Below are positions 37,670 to 46,335 of a DNA stretch of 64,000 nucleotides, in pieces (positions within the stretch are counted from its first letter, which is position 1; each line of letters opens with the position of its first letter). This DNA is from Haemophilus sp. HMSC068C11. GTDB lineage: Bacteria > Pseudomonadota > Gammaproteobacteria > Enterobacterales > Pasteurellaceae. The translations under genes and the position numbers were made by a program. The notes under the pieces are model-generated. The model was not told the DNA's origin. It did not search any database and saw only the letters and a list, made by a program, of their open reading frames with translations. The DNA is taken from assembly GCF_001815355.1 (NCBI RefSeq), contig NZ_KV820354.1:1-64000 (forward strand), read 5' to 3'.

Positions 37670-37693
37670 TTCCACCATAAAATCCGAATACCC
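37670..37693. repeat. Right terminal inverted repeat of the mer transposon
   Basis: Plus strand ends ...ATCCGAATACCC. Its complement begins GGGTATTCGGATTTTATGGT and matches the left repeat at 20 of 24. It begins seven bases after the transposase stop. Confidence 0.87.
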
Positions 37694-37701
37694 AAAATTA
37701 T
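37694..37701. repeat. Target site duplication, right copy
   Basis: AAAATTAT, identical to 33878-33885. Removing the element and one copy restores the terminator loop. Confidence 0.88.
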
Positions 37702-37709
37702 CAGGAATA

Positions 37710-37729
37710 TTAACCGCACTTTTCTTTTT
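37710..37729 (+). terminator. Right arm of the split USS-pair terminator
   Basis: TTAACCGCACTTT then TCTTTTT. It was the 3' arm and T-run of the patatin-gene terminator; now it stands alone behind the transposon. Confidence 0.72.
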
Positions 37730-37783
37730 AAATTTTATATCAATTCCATTCATATAAAATTACAATAAAATTCACATCCATCT

Positions 37784-37812
37784 AGACGTCTAAATATTTA
37801 ATGAAGACGTTA
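37784..37812. promoter_or_regulatory. MetJ operator (met boxes)
   Basis: A perfect met box AGACGTCT lies at 37784-37791, and AGACGTTA (6/8) at 37805-37812, ahead of the methyltransferase start. MetJ binds tandem 8-bp boxes. Here the second is 21 bases on, out of the usual 8-bp phase, so the arrangement is imperfect; the weaker flanking ATCCATCT (5/8) may be the true partner. Confidence 0.7.
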
Positions 37813-37863
37813 ATTTTGTTACACTCAATCTATCTTAAAATTAATTAAATATAGGAAAGCAAA

Positions 37864-39009
37864 ATGAGTAAACTTTTTCCAAATGCCACTATTCGTACTT
37901 CTGCGCCATATCGTTTTGATATTGTAGGCAGTTTTTTACGCCCAGAGGCTTTAAAACAGGCTCGTTATCAATGTAGTTGTGGTGATATTTCTTGTGCTGA
38001 TTTAACGCAAGTTGAAGATACAGAAATTGCAAAATTGGTAGAGCATCAAAAAAATGTCGGATTGCATGCAGTGACAGACGGTGAATTTCGTCGTACTTTT
38101 TGGCATTTAGATTTCTTAGCCGCATTAGATGGCGTGAAAGAAGTAGATGCTGAAAAATTCTCAGTGCAATTTAAACACGATAATGTACGCCCGAAAACAT
38201 TAAAAATTGTGGATAAGATCGGTTTTTCAGAGAGCCATCCTTTCGTTGAACATTACCGCTCATTGCAAAAGATAGCAGGGGAGACTGAAGTTAAATTAAC
38301 AATTCCTTCTCCATCAATGCTACATTTAATTTGTACAGTACGTGCCACAGATTATCAGCCAATTGAACGTTATAAAGATAACAATCAGTTGTTATTAGAT
38401 GATATTGCTGATGCTTATATTGATGCGATGAATATCTTTTATAAATTAGGCTGTCGTAACTTACAGTTGGATGATACAAGCTGGGGTGAATTTTGTGCGG
38501 AAGATAAGCGTAAAACCTATACTGAGCGTGGTTTAGATTTAGATCAAATCGCCAAAGATTATGTGTATATGTTAAACAAAATCGTGGCAGCGAAACCGGC
38601 TGATTTAGCGATTACAATGCATATTTGCCGTGGTAACTTCCGTTCAACTTGGTTCTCGGCAGGTGGTTATGAACCTATCGCAGAAACCTTATTTGGCCAC
38701 TGTAATGTAGATGGTTTCTTCTTGGAGTATGACAGTGATCGTGCAGGCGATTTCAAACCTTTACGCTTTATTAAAAATCAACAAGTGGTATTAGGCTTGG
38801 TAACCTCTAAATCTGGCGAGTTAGAAAACCGTGATGAAATTATTGCCCGAATTAAAGAAGCAGCGCAATATGTGGATATCAATCAACTTTGCTTAAGCCC
38901 ACAATGTGGTTTTGCTTCAACAGAAGAAGGCAACATTCTGACTGAAGAACAACAATGGAAGAAACTCGAATTTATCCGTAGTATAGTAGAAGAAGTTTGG
39001 GGTAAATAA
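37864..39009 (+). CDS. MetE-like vitamin-B12-independent methyltransferase (YxjG/YxjH type)
   Basis: A 381-aa protein equal to the catalytic C-terminal half of MetE, the cobalamin-independent methionine synthase. The zinc ligands appear in order: His and Cys in MHICRGNFRS, Glu in FFLEYDSD, Cys in LSPQCGFAS. The N-terminal MetE half is absent, as in the YxjG/YxjH family. Those proteins may transfer a methyl group to homocysteine or related thiols from a simple donor rather than from folate. A MetJ box upstream ties it to methionine status. AGGAAAGC precedes ATG 37864. The gene stands immediately beyond the mercury transposon but is native: its downstream region has a USS pair. Confidence 0.85.
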   Translation: MSKLFPNATIRTSAPYRFDIVGSFLRPEALKQARYQCSCGDISCADLTQVEDTEIAKLVEHQKNVGLHAVTDGEFRRTFWHLDFLAALDGVKEVDAEKFSVQFKHDNVRPKTLKIVDKIGFSESHPFVEHYRSLQKIAGETEVKLTIPSPSMLHLICTVRATDYQPIERYKDNNQLLLDDIADAYIDAMNIFYKLGCRNLQLDDTSWGEFCAEDKRKTYTERGLDLDQIAKDYVYMLNKIVAAKPADLAITMHICRGNFRSTWFSAGGYEPIAETLFGHCNVDGFFLEYDSDRAGDFKPLRFIKNQQVVLGLVTSKSGELENRDEIIARIKEAAQYVDINQLCLSPQCGFASTEEGNILTEEQQWKKLEFIRSIVEEVWGK

Positions 39010-39026
39010 TTTCAAATTGGAATGTA

Positions 39027-39062
39027 AAAGAGATAATCGTTAAGATGGTTATCTCTTTTTTT
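39027..39062 (+). terminator. Terminator of the MetE-like gene
   Basis: AAAGAGATAA / TTATCTCTTT stem with a seven-T run. Confidence 0.87.
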
Positions 39063-39066
39063 CATG

Positions 39067-39094
39067 AAAGTGCGGTAAAAAATGACCGCACTTT
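39067..39094. repeat. Inverted USS pair
   Basis: AAAGTGCGGT and ACCGCACTTT with an 8-base loop, between the convergent MetE-like gene and lysS. Both have other terminators, so this is a second hairpin. Confidence 0.8.
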
Positions 39095-39104
39095 TAAACA
39101 ATAA

Positions 39105-39130
39105 AAAAGGAAGTCAATAGACTTCCTTTT
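39105..39130 (-). terminator. Terminator of lysS
   Basis: AAAAGGAAGT / ACTTCCTTTT hairpin, T-run on the minus strand. Confidence 0.87.
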
Positions 39131-39147
39131 ATGTTATTTCAATTTAA

Positions 39148-40656
39148 TTATTTTTGACGCATTGCAGGGAATAGGATCACATCACGGATAGATGGCGCGT
39201 TAGCATAAAGCATTGCTAAGCGGTCGATACCTAAACCTTCACCAGCTGTTGGTGGTAAACCGTGTTCAAGTGCAACAACGAAGTCATCATCTTTAAACAT
39301 CGCTTCATCGTCACCCGCTTCTTTTGCGGCAACTTGTGCATCAAAACGTTCATTTTGGTCTTCGGCATCGTTTAATTCTGAGAAGCCGTTACCAATTTCA
39401 CGTCCACCGATGAATAATTCAAAACGATCAGTCACTTCTGGATTTTCATCATTACGACGTGCAAGCGGAGAAATCTCAGCTGGATGCGCCATTAAGAAGG
39501 TTGGTTGAATTAAGTGATGTTCAGCTACTTCTTCAAAGATCGCATTTACGATAGAGCCTAAGCCCCAAGATTTTTGTACTTCAATACCTAAGCGTTCAGC
39601 GGTTGCTTTTGCACGATCGAAATCATAAAGATCTTCTTTTACGATACCTTTATCTGCACCATATTTAATGGTTGCATCATGTAATGTAATACGCTCAAAT
39701 GGTTTGCCAAAGTCAAATTCTAAATCACCGTATTTCACAATGGTTGTACCAAGAATATCCATCGCGAGTTTGCGTAGTAATTCTTCGGTGTTATCCATTA
39801 AATCATGATAATCCGCATAAGCTTGGTAGTATTCAAGCATGGTGAATTCTGGGTTATGACGAACAGAAACTCCTTCATTACGGAAGTTACGGTTTAATTC
39901 GAATACACGTTCAAAACCACCAACCACTAAACGTTTTAAGTAAAGCTCTGGTGCAATACGAAGATACATATCAACGTCTAATGCATTGTGGTGAGTGATA
40001 AATGGACGAGCAGATGCACCGCCTGGGATCACTTGTAGCATTGGGGTTTCAACTTCCATGAAACCTTTAGAAATAAAGAATTCGCGAATACCTGCAATCA
40101 CTTTTGAACGAATAATAAATGTGCGGCGAGATTCTTCATTAGAAATTAAATCTAAGTAACGTTGGCGGTAACGCGCTTCCATGTCTGTTAAACCATGGAA
40201 TTTGTTTGGTAATGGACGAAGCGCTTTGGTTAAAAGTTGTACTTCAGTTGTTTTAATGGTTAATTCATTGGTTTTGGTTTTGAAAAGTGTCCCTTTCACC
40301 CCAATGATATCACCTAAATCCCAGTTACCTACATCTTCAGCATAAACGCCTTCAGGAAGGTTATCACGAGCAACATATAATTGGATTTTGCCGCTCATAT
40401 CTTGCAAGGTAATAAAGGTAGCTTTACCCATTGCACGACGAGTCATAATACGACCAGCAACGGCAACTTCAATGGCTTTTTCTTTTAATACTTCACCATC
40501 TTCGGCTTCGTACTTATCATGTAAATCTTGAGCAAGGGCGTCACGACGGAATTGATTCGGGAACGCATTACCTTTTGCACGTAATGCGGCTAATTTTTCA
40601 CGGCGAACGAGCATTTCGCCATTGAGATCTAATTCTTTAACTTCTTGTTCTGACAT
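39148..40656 (-). CDS. lysS: Lysyl-tRNA synthetase, class II
   Basis: Charges tRNA(Lys) with lysine. An N-terminal OB-fold anticodon-binding domain covers about residues 60-150 ([20 protein letters not shown]). Class II motif 2 is [21 protein letters not shown] and motif 3 is [26 protein letters not shown]. The 502-aa length fits the bacterial enzyme. Its E. coli neighbour prfB is not beside it here. Its 284-base upstream region contains only AT-rich DNA and the nrdB terminator, and its promoter should lie there. RBS AGGATA lies before ATG 40656. Confidence 0.94.
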   Translation of the reverse strand: MSEQEVKELDLNGEMLVRREKLAALRAKGNAFPNQFRRDALAQDLHDKYEAEDGEVLKEKAIEVAVAGRIMTRRAMGKATFITLQDMSGKIQLYVARDNLPEGVYAEDVGNWDLGDIIGVKGTLFKTKTNELTIKTTEVQLLTKALRPLPNKFHGLTDMEARYRQRYLDLISNEESRRTFIIRSKVIAGIREFFISKGFMEVETPMLQVIPGGASARPFITHHNALDVDMYLRIAPELYLKRLVVGGFERVFELNRNFRNEGVSVRHNPEFTMLEYYQAYADYHDLMDNTEELLRKLAMDILGTTIVKYGDLEFDFGKPFERITLHDATIKYGADKGIVKEDLYDFDRAKATAERLGIEVQKSWGLGSIVNAIFEEVAEHHLIQPTFLMAHPAEISPLARRNDENPEVTDRFELFIGGREIGNGFSELNDAEDQNERFDAQVAAKEAGDDEAMFKDDDFVVALEHGLPPTAGEGLGIDRLAMLYANAPSIRDVILFPAMRQK

Positions 40657-40869
40657 ATCCTTTACCTCGCTAGTTTGTAATTAGAATGTGATTTATTGAA
40701 AATAAACAGGTTTCTTCTATTCTACCCATAGCGTTGTTTTTTGTTAAGCCTTTTTTAATGAAGTTATCTGTTTTATAGGGAAAGTGTTGGTGATAAATGC
40801 AGGAAAGCAAAATTGTGCTATTTTTTTAATCAAAGCGTTTATCATCATGTCTTGATATTCATACAAACA

Positions 40870-40926
40870 AAAAGAGCGGTCAATTTTTCAGAGGTTTTAA
40901 ACGCTGAAAATACTGACCGCTCTTTA
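40870..40926 (-). terminator. Terminator of nrdB (inverted USS-like pair)
   Basis: AAAGAGCGGTCA and TGACCGCTCTTT, with an inner TTTTCAG/CTGAAAA stem, flank a short loop; TTTTTGTTTG follows on the minus strand. The core is AAGAGCGGT, not the standard AAGTGCGGT. Confidence 0.85.
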
Positions 40927-40940
40927 CATAGAATGATTAA

Positions 40941-42071
40941 TTAAAGATCGAAATCACCGAAATCATTGGTATCGACTTTAGAGTCAATTTGACCGACAAG
41001 GTAAGAACTTACTTCAACTTCTTGTGGCGCGACTTGTACGTTGTCAGAAACAAGCCATGCGTTAATCCATGGAATTGGGTTAGAACGTGCACCAAATGGC
41101 AATGGAAGACCTACAGCTTGCATACGGATATTGGTGATGTATTCCACGTATTGCACCAAAATATCTTTGTTCAAACCAATCATTGAACCGTCTTTGAACA
41201 AGTAATCTGCCCATTCTTTTTCTTGTTCCGCTGCCGCTAAGAATAAATCATAGGCTTCTTGTTTACATTCTTCTGCAATTTCAGCCATTTCCGGATCGTC
41301 TTGACCTGCTGCCATGATGTTTAAAATGTGCTGCGTACCGGTTAAGTGCAACGCTTCATCGCGAGCGATAAATTTAATAATTTTCGCATTACCTTCCATT
41401 AATTGACGCTCTGCAAAGGCAAAGGAGCACGCGAAAGACACATAGAAACGAATGGCTTCAAGCGCATTCACGCTCATTAAGCAAAGGTAAAGTTGTTTTT
41501 TCAAATTACGCAAGGTGACAACACATTCTTTGCCATCCACGGTGTAAGTGCCTTCGCCGTATAGGCTGTAAAGTTGGCTGTCGCGGATTAAATCATCGTA
41601 ATAAGAAGAAATATCACGTGCACGTTTGATGATTTCTTCGTTGGTCACGATGTCATCAAACACGATAGATGGATCGTTCACAATGTTACGAATAATGTGT
41701 GTGTAAGAACGAGAGTGGATGGTTTCAGAGAATGTCCAAGTCTCGATCCAGGTTTCTAATTCAGGAATAGACACTAACGGTAATAATGCAACGTTCGGGC
41801 TACGGCCTTGAATAGAATCTAATAAGGTTTGATATTTTAAGTTACTGATGAAAATATGTTTTTCATGTTCAGGTAACGCGGCATAGTCGATACGGTCTTG
41901 CGACACATCCACTTCTTCCGGACGCCAGAAGAAAGAAAGTTGTTTTTCAATGAGCTTTTCAAAAGTCTCATATTTTTGTTGATCGTAACGCGCAACGTTA
42001 ACGTTTTGACCAAAGAACATCGGCTCTTTTAACTGGTCGTTTTTAGTTTGTGAGAAAGTAGTATATGCCAT
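40941..42071 (-). CDS. nrdB: Ribonucleotide reductase class Ia, beta subunit
   Basis: Houses the diferric-tyrosyl radical that starts ribonucleotide reduction. [17 protein letters not shown] gives the metal Glu and His and the radical Tyr (about residue 122-124), and further metal ligands lie in [13 protein letters not shown]. The C-terminal tail [10 protein letters not shown] is the part that docks on NrdA and is intact. The 376-aa length is as in E. coli. It lies 94 bases after nrdA, and both are controlled from the nrdA promoter with two NrdR boxes. The terminator behind it uses the USS-like arms. Confidence 0.95.
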   Translation of the reverse strand: MAYTTFSQTKNDQLKEPMFFGQNVNVARYDQQKYETFEKLIEKQLSFFWRPEEVDVSQDRIDYAALPEHEKHIFISNLKYQTLLDSIQGRSPNVALLPLVSIPELETWIETWTFSETIHSRSYTHIIRNIVNDPSIVFDDIVTNEEIIKRARDISSYYDDLIRDSQLYSLYGEGTYTVDGKECVVTLRNLKKQLYLCLMSVNALEAIRFYVSFACSFAFAERQLMEGNAKIIKFIARDEALHLTGTQHILNIMAAGQDDPEMAEIAEECKQEAYDLFLAAAEQEKEWADYLFKDGSMIGLNKDILVQYVEYITNIRMQAVGLPLPFGARSNPIPWINAWLVSDNVQVAPQEVEVSSYLVGQIDSKVDTNDFGDFDL

Positions 42072-42165
42072 GTTATATCCTTACTTATAGCGGGCTTTTA
42101 CCCACTTAATGATTGATTGCCTAAAATATCAAAAGGCGGACTTGTAAACAAGCCCACCTAAATGA

Positions 42166-44436
42166 TTAAATCTTACAAGCCCCACCTGCACAGCCATCAT
42201 CTAAATCTTCTTGGCTGTCTTCCGCACCATCACGGGTGTTTTGATAGTAAAGGGTTTTTAAACCGTATTTGTAAGCGGTTAAAAGATCTTTTAACAATAC
42301 TTTCATTGGTACTTTACCGTCTTCAAAACGTTTTGGATCGTAGTTGGTATTTGCAGAGATCGCTTGGTCTACGAATTTTTGCATGATGCCCACTAAGTGT
42401 AAGTAACCATCGTTACTTGGAATATCCCAAAGTAACTCGTAGTTATCACTTAAGTTTTCATAATCCGGTACAACTTGTCTTAAGATACCATCTTTTGAAG
42501 CTTTAATACTTACATGACCACGTGGCGGCTCGATACCATTTGTTGCGTTAGAAATCTGTGAAGAGGTTTCTGACGGCATTAATGCGGTTAAGGTCGAGTT
42601 ACGTAAACCAAACTCTTTGATTTCTTGACGTAACGTTTCCCAATCATAATGCAATGGTTCTTGCGTTAAGCTATCAATATCTTTCTTATAGGTATCGATT
42701 GGTAAAATACCTTTCGCGTAATTGGTTTCATTGAAGTACTCACACGCACCTAATTCTTTCGCTAAGTTCATGGAGGCTTTCAATAGATAGTATTGAATCG
42801 CTTCAAACGTACGGTGAGTTAAATCGTTCGCTGAACCATCAGAATAACGTACACCATTTTTCGCTAAGTAATACGCATAGTTAATCACACCGATACCAAG
42901 TGAACGACGACCTAATGAAGAACGTTTCGCCGCAGGAACAGGGTAGTCTTGGTAATCAAGTAATGCATCTAATGCACGTACTGCGAGATCGGCAAGATTT
43001 TCTAACTCATCTAAATCATCTAATTTACCCAAGTTGAATGCAGAAAGTGTACAAAGGGCAATTTCACCATTTTCATCATGGAAATGTTGTAATGGTTTAG
43101 TTGGTAATGCAATTTCTAAACATAAGTTAGATTGGCGCACTGGTGCAACAAGCGGATCAAACGGTGAGTGAGTATTACAGTGATCCACGTTTTGGATATA
43201 AATACGACCGGTTGATGCACGTTCTTGCATTAATAAAGAGAATAACTCAACGGCTTTTACAGAACGTTTACGGATGTTTGGATCCTGTTCGTATTTCACG
43301 TAAAGTTCTTCAAATTTATCTTGATCAGCAAAGAAGGCTTCATAAAGTCCAGGTACGTCTGAAGGGCTAAATAAAGTAATGTCTGCGCCTTTAATTAAGC
43401 GTTGATACATTAATTTGTTTAACTGTACGCCGTAGTCCATGTGACGAACACGGTTATCTTCCACACCACGGTTATTTTTCAATACTAATAAGCTTTCAAC
43501 TTCTAAATGCCAAATCGGGTAGTAAACTGTCGCCGCACCACCACGTACGCCACCTTGTGAACAAGATTTGACGGCACTTTGGAAGTGTTTATAGAATGGA
43601 ATACAGCCAGTGTGGAAGGCTTCGCCACCACGAATTGGGCTACCTAATGCACGGATGGCACCTGCATTTACCCCGATACCTGCACGTTGTGAAACGTATT
43701 TCACGATTGCTGCAGAGGTAGCGTTGATAGAGTCTAAGCTATCACCACATTCAATCAATACACAAGAGCTGAATTGACGCATAGGCGTACGAACCCCTGC
43801 CATGATAGGCGTAGGTAAAGAAATCTTAAAGGTTGAGGTCGCATCGTAGAAACGACGAATGTAATCCAAACGGGTTTCTTGCGGATATTTGGAGAATAAG
43901 CTCGCTGCAACTAGTAAATAAAGGAATTGCGCAGATTCATAGATCTCACCGGTTACACGGTTTTGAACTAAGTATTTCCCTTCCAATTGTTTTACTGCGG
44001 CATAAGAAAAGGTCATATCACGCCAGTGATCAATAAACCCATCCATTTCATCCCATTCTTCACGAGTATAGTCGGCTAAAAGTGCAGGATCATATTTACC
44101 CATGCGCACTAATTTTTTCACATGATCGTATAAACGAGGCGGATCAAAATGGCCAAACGCTTTTTTACGTAAATGGAAAACCGCAAGACGTGCAGCAAGA
44201 TATTGATAATCTGGAGTATCTTTGCTGATTAAGTCTGCTGCCGCTTTAATAATTGTTTCGTGAATATCAGACGTACGAATGCCTTCATAAAATTGAATAT
44301 GAGAACGCAATTCAACTTGAGAAACAGAGACGTTTTCCAAGCCTTCAGCCGCCCAAGTAATCACACGGTGAATTTTGTCTAAATTGATTTGTTCAAGCGT
44401 ACCATCGCGCTTTGTAACCATTAATCCTTTGTTCAT
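42166..44436 (-). CDS. nrdA: Ribonucleotide reductase class Ia, alpha subunit
   Basis: Catalytic subunit that reduces ribonucleoside diphosphates to deoxy forms. An N-terminal ATP-cone (about residues 6-95, VTKRDGTLEQINLDKIHR) gives allosteric dATP control. Active-site cysteines are found in MRQFSSCVLIECGDS and NLCLEIALP. The C-terminal redox Cys pair is in CAGGACKI. I start at ATG 44436 (756 aa), the family start. The open frame reaches 44478, but that 14-residue addition is not family-like. Two NrdR boxes lie 37-84 bases upstream. Confidence 0.95.
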   Translation of the reverse strand: MNKGLMVTKRDGTLEQINLDKIHRVITWAAEGLENVSVSQVELRSHIQFYEGIRTSDIHETIIKAAADLISKDTPDYQYLAARLAVFHLRKKAFGHFDPPRLYDHVKKLVRMGKYDPALLADYTREEWDEMDGFIDHWRDMTFSYAAVKQLEGKYLVQNRVTGEIYESAQFLYLLVAASLFSKYPQETRLDYIRRFYDATSTFKISLPTPIMAGVRTPMRQFSSCVLIECGDSLDSINATSAAIVKYVSQRAGIGVNAGAIRALGSPIRGGEAFHTGCIPFYKHFQSAVKSCSQGGVRGGAATVYYPIWHLEVESLLVLKNNRGVEDNRVRHMDYGVQLNKLMYQRLIKGADITLFSPSDVPGLYEAFFADQDKFEELYVKYEQDPNIRKRSVKAVELFSLLMQERASTGRIYIQNVDHCNTHSPFDPLVAPVRQSNLCLEIALPTKPLQHFHDENGEIALCTLSAFNLGKLDDLDELENLADLAVRALDALLDYQDYPVPAAKRSSLGRRSLGIGVINYAYYLAKNGVRYSDGSANDLTHRTFEAIQYYLLKASMNLAKELGACEYFNETNYAKGILPIDTYKKDIDSLTQEPLHYDWETLRQEIKEFGLRNSTLTALMPSETSSQISNATNGIEPPRGHVSIKASKDGILRQVVPDYENLSDNYELLWDIPSNDGYLHLVGIMQKFVDQAISANTNYDPKRFEDGKVPMKVLLKDLLTAYKYGLKTLYYQNTRDGAEDSQEDLDDGCAGGACKI

Positions 44437-44472
44437 GGAAGATAAACCTACTAGAGAAACGAATTGAATAAA

Positions 44473-44488
44473 ACACAAGATATAGTGT
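44473..44488. promoter_or_regulatory. NrdR box 1 (nrdAB)
   Basis: ACACAAGATATAGTGT, close to the NrdR consensus ACACWATATATWGTGT. It is the box nearer the nrdA start. Confidence 0.85.
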
Positions 44489-44504
44489 TAGGGAAAATAA
44501 TAGT

Positions 44505-44520
44505 GCACAAGATAGAGTGT
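44505..44520. promoter_or_regulatory. NrdR box 2 (nrdAB)
   Basis: GCACAAGATAGAGTGT, 32 bases from box 1 (start to start), three helical turns as typical for tandem NrdR sites. Both boxes sit over the likely promoter (TTGAAT, 17 bases, TATCTT on the minus strand), so NrdR bound to ATP/dATP would repress nrdAB. Confidence 0.82.
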
Positions 44521-44567
44521 TTTAAAATTGAATTCAAGCGGTAAATTTTTTACTTAGATTATTGACA

Positions 44568-44602
44568 AAAGATAAGTCATTTAAAATAAATGACTTATCT
44601 TT
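44568..44602. repeat. Perfect 16-bp inverted repeat upstream of the nrdA promoter
   Basis: AAAGATAAGTCATTTA and its complement, three-base loop (AAA). It lies 48 bases upstream of NrdR box 2 and 51 bases after the USS-pair terminator of dolP. On the minus strand TTTTG follows, so it may be a second terminator for dolP or a protein-binding dyad; neither can be settled here. Confidence 0.7.
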
Positions 44603-44653
44603 AAAGTGATGTTTTTTTAGGCAGGATCTTTTTTGTAAATCTTTGTAAAGAAA

Positions 44654-44691
44654 AAGTGCGGTCAAAAACGAGATAATTTTTGACCGCACTT
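44654..44691 (-). terminator. USS-pair terminator of dolP
   Basis: AAGTGCGGTCAAAAA / TTTTTGACCGCACTT hairpin; on the minus strand the arm is followed by TTTCTTT. Confidence 0.83.
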
Positions 44692-44709
44692 AAATGTTTA
44701 AAAGTTTAA

Positions 44710-45294
44710 TTAATTCAAGTATTTAAATACTTTGACGACTTTTTGAACACCGGTAACTTTACTTGCAATTTCTGCCGCTGAGTCTGCTTGTGAGCGGGTA
44801 AGGTTGCCGAGTAAGAATACTTCGCCATTTTCGGTGATCACTTTCACATCTGTTGCTTTTACATTATCGCCAACGAAGAGTTTTGATTTAATTTGTGTGG
44901 TAATCCAACTGTCTTTAGTAATTTGACCAAAGTTAATTTTATTGCCCACACGTAATTCGTTATAGACATCATTCACACCATCTACGCCTTTAGCAAGACT
45001 GGTTGCAGTTTCTTTTACGCCTTCACTCGGCACTTGACCAATTAATAATACACGGCCACTATAAGAAACGGCATGTACACGACCTTCCGATTTAATTTGT
45101 GCATCCTTATCTAATGCATTTTCAACTTTTACTTCTAAAGTTTCATCATCGACTTGCGTCCCCATTGTACGAGGATCTGTTGCAACTTTAGCACCTGCAG
45201 CCGCACCACCAAGCACAGCAGCTACACAGCCTTGTAACATAATCGATGCACCAAGTACGAAGGCGAGTTTTTTAAATGGGGTTAATTTCATCAT
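44710..45294 (-). CDS. dolP: BON-domain outer-membrane lipoprotein DolP
   Basis: A 194-aa lipoprotein needed for outer-membrane integrity (formerly YraP in E. coli). Signal peptide with lipobox LQGC, Cys23; a second ATG, one codon on, is an equally good start. Two BON domains follow at about residues 48-117 and 124-193, each with the short beta-alpha-beta pattern ending in GxVxVxG-like turns (GRVLLIGQVPS and GEVFLLGNL). It is the last gene of the lpoA-yraN-diaA-dolP group, which is preserved in Haemophilus and Enterobacteria. An 81-base gap precedes it, so it may also have its own promoter. Confidence 0.92.
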   Translation of the reverse strand: MMKLTPFKKLAFVLGASIMLQGCVAAVLGGAAAGAKVATDPRTMGTQVDDETLEVKVENALDKDAQIKSEGRVHAVSYSGRVLLIGQVPSEGVKETATSLAKGVDGVNDVYNELRVGNKINFGQITKDSWITTQIKSKLFVGDNVKATDVKVITENGEVFLLGNLTRSQADSAAEIASKVTGVQKVVKVFKYLN

Positions 45295-45375
45295 TAATCT
45301 CCTTTTTATAAATGAGTGAGTTAACTAATTAGTCAATTAATTTTAGAAATAGTTTGGTTGGAAAAGCCTTTAATG

Positions 45376-45960
45376 TCAAGCTCTTGGGAAAAGTGTGCTA
45401 TCAACAAGCTCACACAGTGCATTTATGACGAATAAATGATTTTCCAAAATACGCGCTTCTTTCGTTGCGGGAATAGAGATTTCTAAATCTGCTTCAGCTA
45501 ACACACCTTGAATCGCATCGTTATTTGACCCCGTTAAAGCAATCACCTGAATTTCTTTGTTGACGGCATTAGCAATTGTATTTAACACCGCTTTTTCTGT
45601 ACCAAGCGGAGCAAAAGCGATCAATAAGTCACCGGGCTTCGCGATAGCGTTGAATTGATGTTGATAAAGCTGCTCGATAGGTTGATCAAAAACCAGTGAA
45701 GAACCAACCGCACTTTCAAGGCTAAGGTGTACGGATGGCAGGCTAGGACGCTCAAAATCGTAACGATTAAGCAAATTTGACACTAAGAATTGCGCATTCG
45801 CGTAAGAGCGAGCGACGCCACAGGCAATCACTTTATGACCACTTAACAAACATTGCATGACCATTTGTGTGGCAGTAGCAATATTTTCTGATAGTAGGCT
45901 AGAAGCAGAAATTTGAATCTGAATACTTTCGCTATAAATATCTTTGACTTTTTGTAACAT
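45376..45960 (-). CDS. diaA: DnaA initiator-associating protein DiaA (SIS domain)
   Basis: Promotes DnaA assembly at oriC. A single SIS sugar-isomerase-like domain fills the 194 residues. LSGHKVIACGVARSYANAQF and PGDLLIAFAPLGTEKAVLN are the phosphate-cradle regions, although here it acts as a tetrameric scaffold, not an isomerase. A GmhA-like heptose isomerase is the alternative reading; the order yraN-diaA-dolP decides for DiaA. It starts 12 bases after yraN. USS near 45707 inside the frame. Confidence 0.9.
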   Translation of the reverse strand: MLQKVKDIYSESIQIQISASSLLSENIATATQMVMQCLLSGHKVIACGVARSYANAQFLVSNLLNRYDFERPSLPSVHLSLESAVGSSLVFDQPIEQLYQHQFNAIAKPGDLLIAFAPLGTEKAVLNTIANAVNKEIQVIALTGSNNDAIQGVLAEADLEISIPATKEARILENHLFVINALCELVDSTLFPRA

Positions 45961-45972
45961 AATTAGAAACGA

Positions 45973-46332
45973 TTAATCGAGGAAATTAGGAAACCATTGA
46001 ATATCGCTGGTCGTTTTACCAAAGGCTATAAGATCAAAACGGCAATCCGCATCTTCAAGACTTAGATTACGTTTAGCAAGCCATAAATTTGCGGCATTCA
46101 GCCATTTTTGTTGCTTTTGCCAATCTACACTTTCAACAGCGGATCCAAATGCTGAGCTAGATCGTTGACGTACCTCAACAAAAACGATCGTTTGACCATC
46201 TTGCATAATAAGATCCAATTCACCGCATTTGAAATATTGATTCGCCGCGATGAATTTGAGGCCTTTGGCTTCTAAGAAAAGGCGGGCTTGATGTTCAAAG
46301 CCCGCCCCTTGTTGACGTTTTAATGAAAACAT
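45973..46332 (-). CDS. yraN: UPF0102 family nuclease-fold protein YraN
   Basis: A 119-aa protein of the UPF0102 family with a Holliday-junction resolvase/restriction-endonuclease-like fold. [33 protein letters not shown] and [18 protein letters not shown] match the family pattern (metal-binding Asp and E-x-K-like motif in VEVR). Function is not established. It overlaps nothing but starts only three bases after lpoA ends, so it is cotranscribed. Confidence 0.88.
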   Translation of the reverse strand: MFSLKRQQGAGFEHQARLFLEAKGLKFIAANQYFKCGELDLIMQDGQTIVFVEVRQRSSSAFGSAVESVDWQKQQKWLNAANLWLAKRNLSLEDADCRFDLIAFGKTTSDIQWFPNFLD

Positions 46333-46335
46333 GTA

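Larger units (their letters stand above)
33886..37693 (+). mobile_element. ISL3-family transposon carrying merR-merA
   Basis: A 3,808-bp element bounded by 24-bp imperfect inverted repeats and an 8-bp direct repeat. The order is left repeat, 140-base leader with the mer promoter, merR, merA, a 150-base gap, ISL3 transposase gene, right repeat. There is no USS inside it, against frequent USS on both sides, which supports foreign origin. MerR and MerA look Gram-positive. The transposase frame has one internal stop. Passenger genes inside single ISL3 elements are known in the family. I cannot name a matching registered element. Confidence 0.9.

Noticed and set aside
44530-44540. Apl-type uptake signal (ACAAGCGGT) near nrdA
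   Set aside because: Only TCAAGCGGT, a single partial match; not evidence for a second USS type.
45376-45960. GmhA heptose isomerase
   Set aside because: The neighbours yraN, lpoA and dolP indicate DiaA.
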